Positions 1-11,017 of a stretch of DNA of 64,000 nt are shown piece after piece; within the stretch, counting starts at the first letter, position 1, and each line of letters begins with the position of its first letter. The DNA is taken from contig JABVXU010000296.1 of assembly GCA_013365365.1 (NCBI GenBank), positions 1 to 64,000 on the forward strand, in the 5' to 3' direction. The notes beneath the pieces were generated by a model. The model had not been told where the DNA came from and searched no databases. It saw only the letters and a program-made list of their open reading frames with translations. The translations under genes were made by a program, and so were the position numbers. This stretch comes from Cruorifilaria tuberocauda (Eukaryota; Nematoda; Chromadorea; Rhabditida; Onchocercidae).

Positions 1-1671
1 AATTATGTGGATTTTAAAAGAGAGTGAAGAGGCATTCAATGGCATCCGATTTTTGAAAAGGAAAAAAAAAAACAAAAAATTAATTTCATCATATTTAATT
101 TGCTAAAATTATCTTATCAGATTTCTCACTCTTATCAGAAATTTTTTCTTATCAGAAAAATAGCATCAACTAAATTAACTTTTTTTCGCTTATCTACATA
201 GTCTACATAGTTATTAACATAGTGAACCAGCCGTTATCACTTGTCTCGACGTTCAAAACCACGATAAAGCGTGATAGCCATCTAATGCTATCACTGATTA
301 TTCGTATTTCATAGTCAGCATTCTTATCTTTCTATTCCTATTCAAGTTCATATCAACATGATATCATTAATAAATTAAAATACAACAGAATATATAAAAT
401 AAAATGCATGATAGATAAATGAGATAGAAATACAATATCGTCAGGAGAGAACAAGAGAAAGATAGAAGAGAATGTAGGAGAATAACGTTAGGAATTGAAA
501 AGAATGGAATAATTTTGATATGATAAGATAAAAGATAAGTATGATAAAGTTAAAATTAAAAATTGTAATAAAATAAGTATGATAAAATTAAAATTAAAAA
601 TAATAAAATTGTACTTACGATAATTGCGACCAATTACTGTAATAAAATACTGCAAATTTTTTTCATATATTTGCTTTTTAAAATAATTGATAAAATTACT
701 CTCAATTACTGCTCTATTCACTTCCGTTGATATTTCATCATTTTCTCAATCTATAGTAACATCTATAGTAACATCGTTTCCTTTTGATTGAATTTTCCCT
801 GCGCTTCTTTTTCTGAGATTCCTGAATTACTGAAGTCATCGTAAAATGCAACCGTACGAATAATCGTAAAAATGCTATTTTGAAATATTTTGCTATCATC
901 CGGAATAATTAATCACTTTTCTCTTTTTGTTTCTATTTTCCTCATACTAAACGATCTTTTGTCCCATTCTCAATCTCTATTCCATATATCTCTCATCATT
1001 AACTTCTTTCCCTGCCATTTCTATAACCCATACATTTTTTTCAAACTTTTTGTCTCATTCACAACTTATAACCCATATTATGTTTCTCTAGTTTAAGCTA
1101 TTTCTCTCATACTCTCTTCAAAATCACTGTATTTCTCACGAAATTCCCAGACTGTAGGATTGCAATCCGGAAAGAAATCTGGACGATTGTTTCTACCGTA
1201 ATGACAGTGCTTTCCGATTCTTAATCAAGGTTTTGTACCGGTTTCTTAAATATGATTCATAACCGGATAGTTTTTCCAACTTCTTAATCCCGCGTGAACT
1301 CTCAGCTGCTGATTAACATTTGAAGGTTTCTAATTGTCCGGTATTCCCGATCATAAAGTTGCAAATCATCGTAGCCGGACATTTCGAAAAGCTATCCGGT
1401 TTCAATTTCCTGCAAGAAATTAATAATGTTAAGTAACGTCTGCTTCGTTTATCCCGATATCTGCGTGATTCAAGCTGTTGTTGCATAGATTAAATCTAAA
1501 TTTAATAAATATATTAACAAAAGTAACCCTATTTACCTGGATTAGATATAAATAAGAAATTTATGTTGCTTCCTATTTGAAGGTAGAATAAGAATGCTGC
1601 TGATATGACGATTAATAAATTTCTGTGTTACTAAAAGTTAAAATCTTTTTTGCTTCAGATCAAAATTTTAA
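1..1671. other. gene-free 5' flank with GATA-type motifs
   Basis: No convincing coding region is visible. Three TTATCAG motifs lie at about 114-120, 132-138 and 149-155, spaced 17-18 bp apart. A stretch at about 1140-1420 is richer in G+C than its surroundings and repeatedly carries CCGG or TCCGG words, but both strands are broken by stops. The end of this stretch should contain the promoter and trans-splice site of the complex I gene: an acceptor of the form TTTGCTTCAG ends at 1658, 13 bases before its ATG. Confidence 0.5.
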
Positions 1672-3476
1672 ATGTTGAGTCGCCAAGTGCAAACTTGGCG
1701 TAGGTTATGCAGATTTACGGGTGTTATTAGTAGAAATGCACAAAACTATACGACAAATACTTCTGATAAAGCGACAAATACTTCTGATAAAGCAGCAAAA
1801 GACATTAAGAGACGTATGTGAATTTTAATTTCTTCTTTCTTTTGTTAAGATACGATTTGAAATTGGAGCTGTAATGAGAATGGATTTGAAGAATTTCGTA
1901 ACGTAATCTAGTGGAGAAAGACAGTTTATCAAATTCTGCATTCTGCCTCTAATCACTTTTACTTTCTTCATTTTTTTGAATTTCTCAATAAATGATTTCT
2001 GGATTTGACAAAATGCTTTCAGCAACAACTTGGAAAATTGACGATATAAAACGTGAGAAATTGGCTAAATTCGGCCGATATTGTGCGGAATGTTTACCGA
2101 AATTTATACAAAGAGTGCAGGTATTCGTAGTTTTTCTTCTACCTGAGTATGTAATACTATTGGTGTTTGTATATGTTATTAGGTCAGGATTCTAGTTTTC
2201 TGTAATAAAATGATATTATTATTGTCCTTTAAAAATATATTTCGATAAGTCCATTTGCAATTTTGCTTCATGTAGGAGTTAGATTACACTAAGTGTTAAA
2301 TAATTTCAGTATCATTTAAAAGTTTGAAATTCCACCGAATAAAATAAATAAATTATTAATAAATGATTTCAAGCTTTCTGTCTTGCAGTTTGCTGCTGGA
2401 GATGAATTAGAACTATTGATTCATCCAAGTGGTGTCGTACCTGTGATAGCATTTCTAAAAGGAAACCATGCAGCTCAATTCACTAATATCATATTTATTA
2501 CTGGAATGGATGTCCCCTCACGAAAATTCCGTTTCGAGGTTTCATTACTATTACTTATGCATAAGTTGGAAGCTGTTTCCAAATTTTAATAAATAGCTTA
2601 CTACAAATTGTCATTATAATTCTTCGCCTTTTTAGTAACTTAGTTTTCTGTAGCTATACAATACGTTATTAAGCAATAATAAGCAATACGAAATATACCT
2701 GTGATAATATTGCGGTAGTTCTATTTATAACAAATATTTTTCAATAATTGTAAATAATTTTATGCACTGCTTGAACGATAATATACATCGTAGCATATCA
2801 AGTGCTGAAATATCGTACAATAAGAATGTTTCGAAATTATTTGTTTTTCTTCTTCCATATTCTTCCATGTTACTGCAGCAATTTCAGGTCATTTATGCTC
2901 TGCTCTCTATACGTTTCAATGCACGCATCCGGGTGCGCACATACACTGATGAAATTGCACCGTTGGAATCAATAACATCGATTTTCAAAGGAGCAAATTG
3001 GTAAGTTAAATTTAAAAGTCAAAATTTCTCGAAATATAGGAACTTTCGCTTATTTGCAGGTATGAAAGAGAAGTCTATGACATGTACGGTGTTTGGTTCA
3101 ATAATCATCCAGATTTACGACGTATCCTTACTGATTACGGTTTTGAAGGACATCCATTCAGGAAAGATTTCCCCTTGTCTGGTTATGTTGAAGTATATTT
3201 TTTGAATTTTTGGATACACAAAATTTATAAAAATTGCAATTAAATGTGCTGCATTCTTATAAAACTATTGTTAAATATGGTTTTCAGTTGCGGTATGATT
3301 CGGAGCTCGGTCGCTGCGTATATGAACCAACTGAACTGGCACAAGAGTTTCGGAAATTTGATTTAAAAACTCCATGGGAGTCGATGCCTAACTTCCGTGA
3401 AGAATCCATGATGTCACGTTATGAACAAATTAGTTTAGAAGAGCCTAAAGAAGAAATCGGACAGGATAAGAAATAA
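1672..3476 (+). CDS. nuo-2: NADH:ubiquinone oxidoreductase 30-kDa iron-sulfur protein subunit (NDUFS3)
   Basis: Core subunit of the peripheral (matrix) arm of mitochondrial complex I, in the quinone-reduction module. Six exons: 1672-1813, 2023-2120, 2389-2538, 2888-3000, 3060-3192 and 3288-3476, giving 825 nt and 274 residues, close to the 264 of human NDUFS3. The first ~50 residues are rich in Arg, Ser and Thr, as in a mitochondrial presequence. The family block follows, including [12 protein letters not shown], the run [16 protein letters not shown], the 30-kDa signature around [19 protein letters not shown], and [14 protein letters not shown]. The tail [14 protein letters not shown] also fits. 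All introns are GT-AG and the phases agree. An acceptor ending at 1658 suggests SL trans-splicing and supports this start. The C-terminus ends in a charged Glu/Lys tail. It converges on the MEAK7 gene, with 93 bp between the two stop codons. The gene symbol follows C. elegans usage. Confidence 0.97.
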
Positions 3477-3569
3477 TTTATTTAATTCAATATAAACATT
3501 GTATATACAAATTTGCTAGGAGAGATTCATCGGTATACATTTAGAATATTTGTAATAATATCATAAATT

Positions 3570-5803
3570 TTATCCGTTAAATGAATCACCGTGGAATTCT
3601 TTACCGCTCATTTCAAGTAGTAAGCGTGTTTCGTTTTTCTTCGATGACGCACGCTGCCGGTTCAACTCATCTTGTACTTCAGTCTCTTTCTCACATTTTT
3701 CTCCAATTGACCATACTTCAACGTTTTTCATTTTGAACGTCATTTCGCCAGCTAACCAACATTTTTCAAATGTAGCTATTCCAGAAGTAGAACTACCGTT
3801 GCTGAAGTCCTCATATAGAAAGAAGGACCAATTCTCATCACGACCGCCCATACCCTGTAAAATTTCTTTTGATTGAAATTTTATTAAACTTGACTTAATT
3901 AAACTGAACAAAATTTTAATTATGTTTTAGGCTGTTAATCAAAACGTGTAATAAGATAAAGCATATTTGTTTACTGAAAGACATCAATATTTGTTTTGCC
4001 AGTATTTTGTCGCATTTTTAATCATTATTAATATATAATTATAATTATTGCCATATTACCATCATTAGTAATTAGGTTGGAGAAGAAACATTTTCTATAA
4101 TTTCGAGAGTTTCAAAATTAAAACGTACGATTCCATTTGGCATTGAAACCTGACCAGAGTTGAGATAGCCGAAATTGCTATTGTAACCTGTGGCATTATA
4201 AATGTGCAGTTTTTGTCGATCTTCAAACAGGAAACATTGATTGTTACCGGTATGCCGCGGACCACAAATAAAGCCCTGACTAGCGAATGCACCAAAGACG
4301 CGATCGGATGTTGTTTCTATGATAATTAAACATGGGCCTGCATGGTCCACATTTTTTACTAGTTTTGTGAAACTTTCGCCATGTTTTTCACTGAAATCCA
4401 AACAAAATACTCATCTATTCCTTTCAAAGATTTCCAGTAGAGCTTTAGGCATCGAAATGAATGAGAATCTTCAAGCTTAACCTCAAAATTATTAGATTTG
4501 GTTTTCCATTAAAAACGGATAAGCATAGCCTCCGTTGTTTCGTTAAATTGTACATTACTTGGTCTCATAGAAAGCTCCAATCTTTCAGTGAGTTAAGCTA
4601 GATCAAAGGTTTCTACAAAAAGCGTTTCAGGAGCATTGATAACCAAGAATTCTAAATATGTTTTGATGTAATCTTTGGGACTTTAACTATCATGAATTCT
4701 AAAATATGATACATAACTGTTAATGAACAACGACAATTAGTGAAATTCTTACGATTTCATCTTTACACTGTTGGGGTAGTAGATTTTTGCATTTTTCTGA
4801 AATTTAATCTTAAATTTGCAATAGCGAACCTTGAAAATAATAGCTTCCATCGATCTCTTAATTCTTCGGGTAAATTCGCATACACAAGGCATAGTGCAGC
4901 AGGAGTAAGCAAGGAGTTTTTGCTAACGTCTTGTAAAAGTTTTGCATTGTCTTGCTGTCCAACAAAGATTAACTCACTGATATGTTTGATCACAGAAGAC
5001 AAGATACTTTGTTTTTGCATAAAGTTACTTAGAGCGGATGCATCAAATTGTAATGGAATGCTTTCCGCGAGAAAATCAACGAGAAGTATGATACTTTCTG
5101 GATCCAATTGTTCACATTTAAAAAATGATGAGATCATAACCTCTATAATCTGAAATATGGAAAATATATTAATCCAATCAACCGATTAATCATGATAATT
5201 TGTTGATAATTGTTGGAATTAGAACCTGCTTGATCGGTTGATTAAGTTGCAAGAGCGCTTCTGCTTGTCGATTGAAATCACCAAGTATCATTTCGGCAAA
5301 TTCTACAAAACGTTCCATCTTAATCTAAAATTTTTTGCTATATTAACATTTCCAGGTAACAAAATTACTTGAACAATTTAACAATATTCTGGTAAAATAT
5401 ATCAGCATATCACTTAGTAACGATGTATTAGCTAATATTATTGATGATATGTATTGTGGCAAGATATTAATCAACTCTGTATATGTTTAAATTTTCAAAC
5501 TTACAGCGTTATCGGGTTTACTTAGTGAGTCATAGATAAACGATTGTAACTCAGGACAAATTATTGATTCAGTATATTTCTGAAACATTTAGAGTTAAAA
5601 GAAGTTAATCCTGCATGAATATATAATGCATTTTAAATTTCAGTTAAAAATAACAAAGAACTTACAAAGAAGGCGGATTTATCAATGACTGATTTCTCGT
5701 TAGCTATTTCGCAAAATCGATTCTTTAACAATAATTGAAAATCGTTTGTACTGTTCAGATTACTATTGAGAGAAGTTTTCGATTTGCTTCCAGCTTTACC
5801 CAT
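3570..5803 (-). CDS. eak-7: MEAK7/EAK-7-type TLDc domain protein
   Basis: TLDc-domain protein orthologous to vertebrate MEAK7 (TLDC1), which signals with mTOR at lysosomes, and to C. elegans EAK-7, which acts with insulin/DAF-16 signalling. Six exons in transcript order: 5803-5666, 5579-5505, 5324-5226, 5149-4830, 4390-4129 and 3854-3570 (1179 nt, 392 residues; human about 456). The protein starts MGKAGSKSKTS, a good N-myristoylation signal, as reported for EAK-7. The middle is an alpha-helical EF-hand-like region. The C-terminal TLDc domain carries HGESFTKLV, GPCLIIIE, VFGAFAS, NNQCFLFE, ATGYNSNFGYLNSGQ, GIGMGGRDENW and EVWSIG. Splicing of exon 4 to 5 restores LLFSSEKHGESF and exon 5 to 6 restores NGIGMGG, both matching the human protein. 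An acceptor-like TATTTGTAG lies about 13 bases upstream of the ATG. Confidence 0.95.
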
Positions 5804-8054
5804 TGTTTACGTAACTATCTACAAATAGTTTCAAATTTAATTGTAAAATTGTAAAATAGAATAAAAGTGTAAAACAGAAATCAATGATAACAATAAATTA
5901 CAACGATCGAGGTGAAAATGAAAAGTTATGAAAAGGTTTTAGCATTCGATAAATCAGGTATTAGGTATCAGGTAAATTTTGTTTACTGACAAAATTTGAA
6001 GGCTTTTGAGATAATTCCCGTTATCACGTGACGAAGGTTTCCTCCATTGTTGAAAATTGCAATGAAGAGTTGCTTGATTGAGTTAGGTGAGTTGAAAGAG
6101 TTGGGTGAGTCTGATAGTGATTGAGAATGAATAGTGGATAGTAGCTGATATGAATTAATTTCCGCATTCGAGAATAATACTGACAAAAGTTTCTTCAACT
6201 GAGAAGTAAGATATTATATATAATTTGAAGTGAACGGTGTACAAAGATGAAAAGTCATAGGTTATATGAATTAATTGAAATAAAAGCTACGTTAGATACA
6301 CGATAAGTATATCGATATAAAGAATTCCCAACATATAATTTTATTATCTATGAATTTAATACTTGCTATTGCAAGATTTTAGTTTTCCGATAGAAAAAGA
6401 AAAGCCAAAATCAATTACTACAAAAATTGACATGATATTGCGCAAGAAAAAATGAGAAATAAGCGAACATTTAAAATAATTTGTAAAACTTTTTACAGCA
6501 GAATTTAAGGTATGTGGGATTTGGGATAATTTGTAACGGAAGTATTACAAATGTACTATTTCTTTTTTGCAATTATAAAGTTCGAGATTAAAAATATATT
6601 ATGTATAATAGTATGTATCACTAATGCAATTTTTTTATAGATCTAAAATTTAAATTATATACGTTTCATAAAGAAATATTGTAACGTGGAATAATATAAC
6701 CAGAAAACACCAAATTTATACTTTGCATCTTTTTTTGCATTTATACTTCTGAACATTAAGATTGATATTTGTTATGAAGGATGTGTCAAAAAGGAATGGA
6801 ACACATGCTTTCTTTTCCATATAATCTACGGAAGCAAAAAATGTCAATAAGCAAAGATCTATATAAAAATACTGAATTTAAATATGAGACGATATGAATT
6901 CGCAATTTTCAATCCGCAATACCATCATCATCATCATTACAATCTCAAACACAATGTAGGTCGCATAATTATGTGAATATTTATGAAGATGAGAAATATT
7001 CTACATTTGGCACATAATAATCCAAAATAAGGACAGATAAAGCATATAGTTGACAAAGCACGAAATCATTGCTATGAAATAGACTGAAAATTCTAAAACT
7101 CAATTTAAAAAAACTTAAGAATCTGAACAGATAAAATAGGAGTGTGATGTGAAAATAATGTGTGAAAAAAATAGCGGAGTGTGAAAATAGGAGTAAAACA
7201 GGAGATGAAAGAATTATTTCAGAACGTGAGCAACAAACAATTTATTTCATTTACAAAATTTGTTGAAATCTGTAAATCCATAGATCAAGCACGGCTAGCA
7301 TCGATTTTCTTCAAAAGCAGCACCATTTTAAAATTTATAGTAATAATTCAGCCTTGGTAAACTGACAAATACAAAAATTTAACATACTAGATTTGCATGA
7401 TAATGATCAATTCTTTATAAATGACAGAAGCATAAAAGTATGAAAAAGGAACAAAAAAAATAAGAATAAAAAAAAATCATGCTGTTAAAAATTTTCCAAT
7501 CAATCACGGTCTCCATTTGTTTCGGAAGCACTAGATTATCTTGCAGAGTTCTTAGGAATTGTGAATAATCCTGCAAGAAATAGGAAATATGGATTTATTA
7601 AAGACTGAGATATCGTTCATTGGAACATATCATTCAGTGATGCATGGAAAATACTGCTACACAGCAAATAAGTTTAATATCAAAATTTAATATCAATACA
7701 CTTCGCTTACTTTAATCAATCTGTTAAGAAAGCTAGACCGAACAATCAAATTGAACTTCAGTAATTTCATGAAACCGTAATGCTTTTCAAATACTTATTG
7801 CTGATATAAAAATAATAGTGATTTGCTTATTTTAAAAAATCGCTGATTTGAAACTACAAAATTGCCAAATAGTTTAACTTAATCAAATTGTTCGAATTAC
7901 GCTTTTCAATAATTCCTAATTCACATCTTGCTATTTTTTTTAGTAAATTCGAGTTATTTGTTATCATTCAAAACAACAAATGTGAAATTTCATCCTACAG
8001 TAATATAAGGCAAGCAATAATAAATAAACCAACTCTCTAACCAGAAACTATTCG
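5804..8054. other. intergenic, no gene seen
   Basis: About 2.2 kb of AT-rich DNA between the start of the MEAK7 gene and the 3' end of hsb-1. Short open frames exist on both strands, but none has a recognisable domain, consistent splice sites or any of the sequence bias seen in the neighbouring exons. The stretch should hold the MEAK7 promoter and the hsb-1 3' UTR. Confidence 0.4.
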
Positions 8055-8603
8055 CTATGGTTCCGGTTCAACTCCAGCTTGTGTCATCAGATCAGTTATG
8101 TTCTTTTCTAATTCATCAATACGTCTTGTCATGTCATCTATTCGCCCAATAATTTGATCAGACATGCGTTGAAAACGATCCTGTGTTTGTTGCAATACTC
8201 CTTGTATCTGAAATATACGCCTTATATACTTTATCTTCTTTATCTAAAATTTGAAGATCTTGTATCGGAAATCCTTTAATAAAATTCTCAGAAGGCTTAT
8301 TATTAATTTAGGCATAGTTCTAGTGCTGCTCAATTTTTCACCTCGGTAAATGCCTCATAGAAAAAAGAACCGTTCAGTGATAATATCATATGATAAAGCA
8401 AAAAGCAAAGTCATAATCATAATTCATATTTCTGATCTCTTCCAAAAGCAAAGTTTAAAAAAACTAACCAGCGAGGTTAGCTCTTGCAAGCTTTGATCGC
8501 CAGCTCTTGCTTCCGGCAATAGCATAGAATCACCTTCGCCACTAGTCTTTCTCGCCATCTCTTCATGATCTTTTTCCGCATTTGGTTGTTGTTCATTCTC
8601 CAT
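8055..8603 (-). CDS. hsb-1: heat shock factor-binding protein 1
   Basis: Small coiled-coil protein that binds the trimerisation domain of HSF1 and dampens the heat-shock response; in C. elegans HSB-1 also affects lifespan through HSF-1. Two exons: 8603-8469 (45 codons) and 8207-8055 (51 codons with stop), giving 95 residues. The second exon carries the family core [12 protein letters not shown], then a basic pair, and [17 protein letters not shown], nearly identical to human HSBP1. Heptad hydrophobics continue across the splice (LQELTSL then [13 protein letters not shown]). The N-terminal ~38 residues are acidic, poorly ordered and longer than the human leader. An intron-type acceptor (GATTTTGCAG) ends one base before the ATG, so the mRNA probably begins with spliced leader fused almost directly to the start codon. 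The gene lies 586 bp downstream of EXOSC3 on the same strand. Confidence 0.95.
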
Positions 8604-9189
8604 TCTGCAAAATCTTTTTTCTCCATGGTAATATTCAAATTAAATGAATGGAATGACCTCATCAATCTACGCATCAAAATCTTATAAATTTCGCTTCTCC
8701 TTCAACCATAACCAAAATAACGAGTGATAAATAAAGGTCATTTACTCAATTATAAAACGAAATAAACTGAAGTATGGAGCTCAGAAAAGTAAGAACTGAG
8801 GTTGAACATTTTTCAAATATCTTTCATCAAATCAACAATCGGAATTCTTTATCACGGTACTAAGAAATTCGAGAAACTCAAACACTCATGAATGAAAAAT
8901 ATAACTTTAATGAATCATCCCATAGAATAGTATGAACAGCAAAACAAAAACAACAAAAAAATATTGCAAAAATATCGTGGATTTAAGCCATGAAATTAGA
9001 TCAATAGACATTAAGTGCAATGTTAGAAATAAATATAAGACTAAGAATAAGTTGGGACGCTCAAATTCCAATTAGTGATTATTAAAATTGAAATTTAATT
9101 TAACAAATTCGTATAATAAAACGCATCTGAAATAAATGCGTTTCAAACAAATGAGGCGTATAAGTCATTCGCATTCTATATGCGAAGCA

Positions 9190-10665
9190 TTATGACGCTC
9201 GGTCATTATTACTGTCATCAGCAGTTTTTGGAAAGCCATATATACATCTAATTTGCTTCTCTACAAAAGCTGGAATATCAGGTTCTGGGATAAATTCCGA
9301 ATCTTTTATTATACGATGGACGGCTATTACTTCCACGACATTTACGCCTTTGATCCAAATTCGTCCATTAATGCCACCTGTTATTTCGAACTTTATATCT
9401 TTACCAATCAGCGATAACAGCCTCGAAGTTGGTGAAAGGATTCGACGTACAAGATTTAGGCTTGTTTTAAAAAGGAATCCACCAGATGGTAGTGGACCCA
9501 AACCACGTGCTCGACCTTCATTATTAACACATGTAAGCTGAAAATTATTGAGTTTTTAACACACATACTTCCTGTCTCTCTTTTTCGCGCTGTATAATTT
9601 TTTATAAATTTATGTCCAATATCATTAACATGCATTGATCAACAGGTAACTTGTAGAGCTTGATGACAAAACGTACCTCTGGTTCAAGATGTTTTGTTGC
9701 GGTGAGGACAGAAGCATAAATTAAATCACCAACTTTCAAGTTTGGACGATTACGCCTTGTAGCACCTAAAAAATAAAAAATGAAATAAAATCTATATAAT
9801 ACAGATTCGAACAAAACCAAAAAACTAATAAGATTCGAAGTAAAGCTATCAGAAATAGTTTTCCTTAATATATGGGACTATTAAACAACAAATCAATTAT
9901 TTCGATACTAATGACTTTTTGATGAATCAAAATTTAACCAAAATTTATTTTAACTGCATCTTGATTTATGATTTTCTTGAATAAAACGAATCGTAAAAAT
10001 ACCCAATAAAATATAATAAATATTACTTTATCAGTTGAATAAAAATTGATATATTGGATAGAACAGAATTTAAACATAATCAATTTAACCTTCAAAGGAA
10101 AGGAAACTGATAAAAGCAATGTCAGCGGCACCAATGTCAATTTTAAACGTTTCACTTTGCACAGAAGTAACAATTCCAATTACACGATCACCCTTTTGTG
10201 GGACATATCTGAAACATTCACCTTAATTTTCTCCAAATTAAGCAATCTCTGCTATAAATCAAAATTGTAACTAATAAAAAAGAAGACTCATCCACCACTC
10301 ACTGTTTAGCGTTCAAATCTGATGAAACAAACCTTCGTGAATGAACTGCCATCCATTGCTTACCATGCGATATACGCCGTATTCCTGGTTGTACCACTAA
10401 CAAATTATCAGGATCATTGACTATTCGTTCCAAACCGCAACCAATTACCTAGAACGTATTTGTTTCGCCAATAAGAGACAATTAGGACATATAATACATA
10501 CGTTAAACAAATAACAAATGAAGTATGTTAGTATATATCATAGGTGAAATAAAAATATAAATTATATATGAAATGCTTAAAATTTTTGGGAAAACCAACT
10601 TCTATTCGTTTTTCACCAGGAACCGCCAAAGAAACGATATCGCCTGGGAGATGAATTTCGGCCAT
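9190..10665 (-). CDS. exos-3: exosome complex cap subunit Rrp40 (EXOSC3)
   Basis: RNA-binding cap subunit of the RNA exosome, which feeds RNA into the core for 3'-5' processing and decay in nucleus and cytoplasm. Five exons: 10665-10600, 10448-10303, 10208-10090, 9765-9677 and 9537-9190, giving 768 nt and 255 residues (human 275). Order of domains: a short N-terminal domain ([15 protein letters not shown]), the S1 domain ([44 protein letters not shown]), and a KH domain with the Rrp40 signature GINGRIWIK and upstream [17 protein letters not shown]. The splice between exons 3 and 4 rebuilds [11 protein letters not shown] exactly as in human. The C-terminus extends about 20 residues past the KH fold. 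An acceptor-like ATCAGTTTCAG ends 45 bases upstream of the ATG. It sits 352 bp downstream of TONSL and may be its operon partner. Confidence 0.95.
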
Positions 10666-11017
10666 TTATTCAATTTCATAACCCCATAATCTCAGATGAC
10701 ATATATATAACTGAAACTGATTAATAGCTTCTTTGAATGTAATGCTATAAGTATTAAGAAACAATTGTGAAAGGAGAAAAAATTAATCTATGATCAATCA
10801 ACGAATACCGTAATCCAGATGAACAGAAAAATAAAACTGTGTAGATTTGATTGTTACATTAAAGAAAAAGTTAACGATTGCAAATTAACTTAAATTTACC
10901 GTAGAAGGTATTCAAAATAACAAAAGAGAAAACTTTTCAGCCAAACTTGACAGTTCCGAAATATAACTTTATTCAATATTCATAGTATATACAAGCATTT
11001 ATAATATACAAAAAAAA

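Noticed and set aside
5983..6198. Minus-strand 71-codon open frame
   Set aside because: Ser/Asn-rich, no domain, no splice partner, in the intergenic gap. Likely chance.
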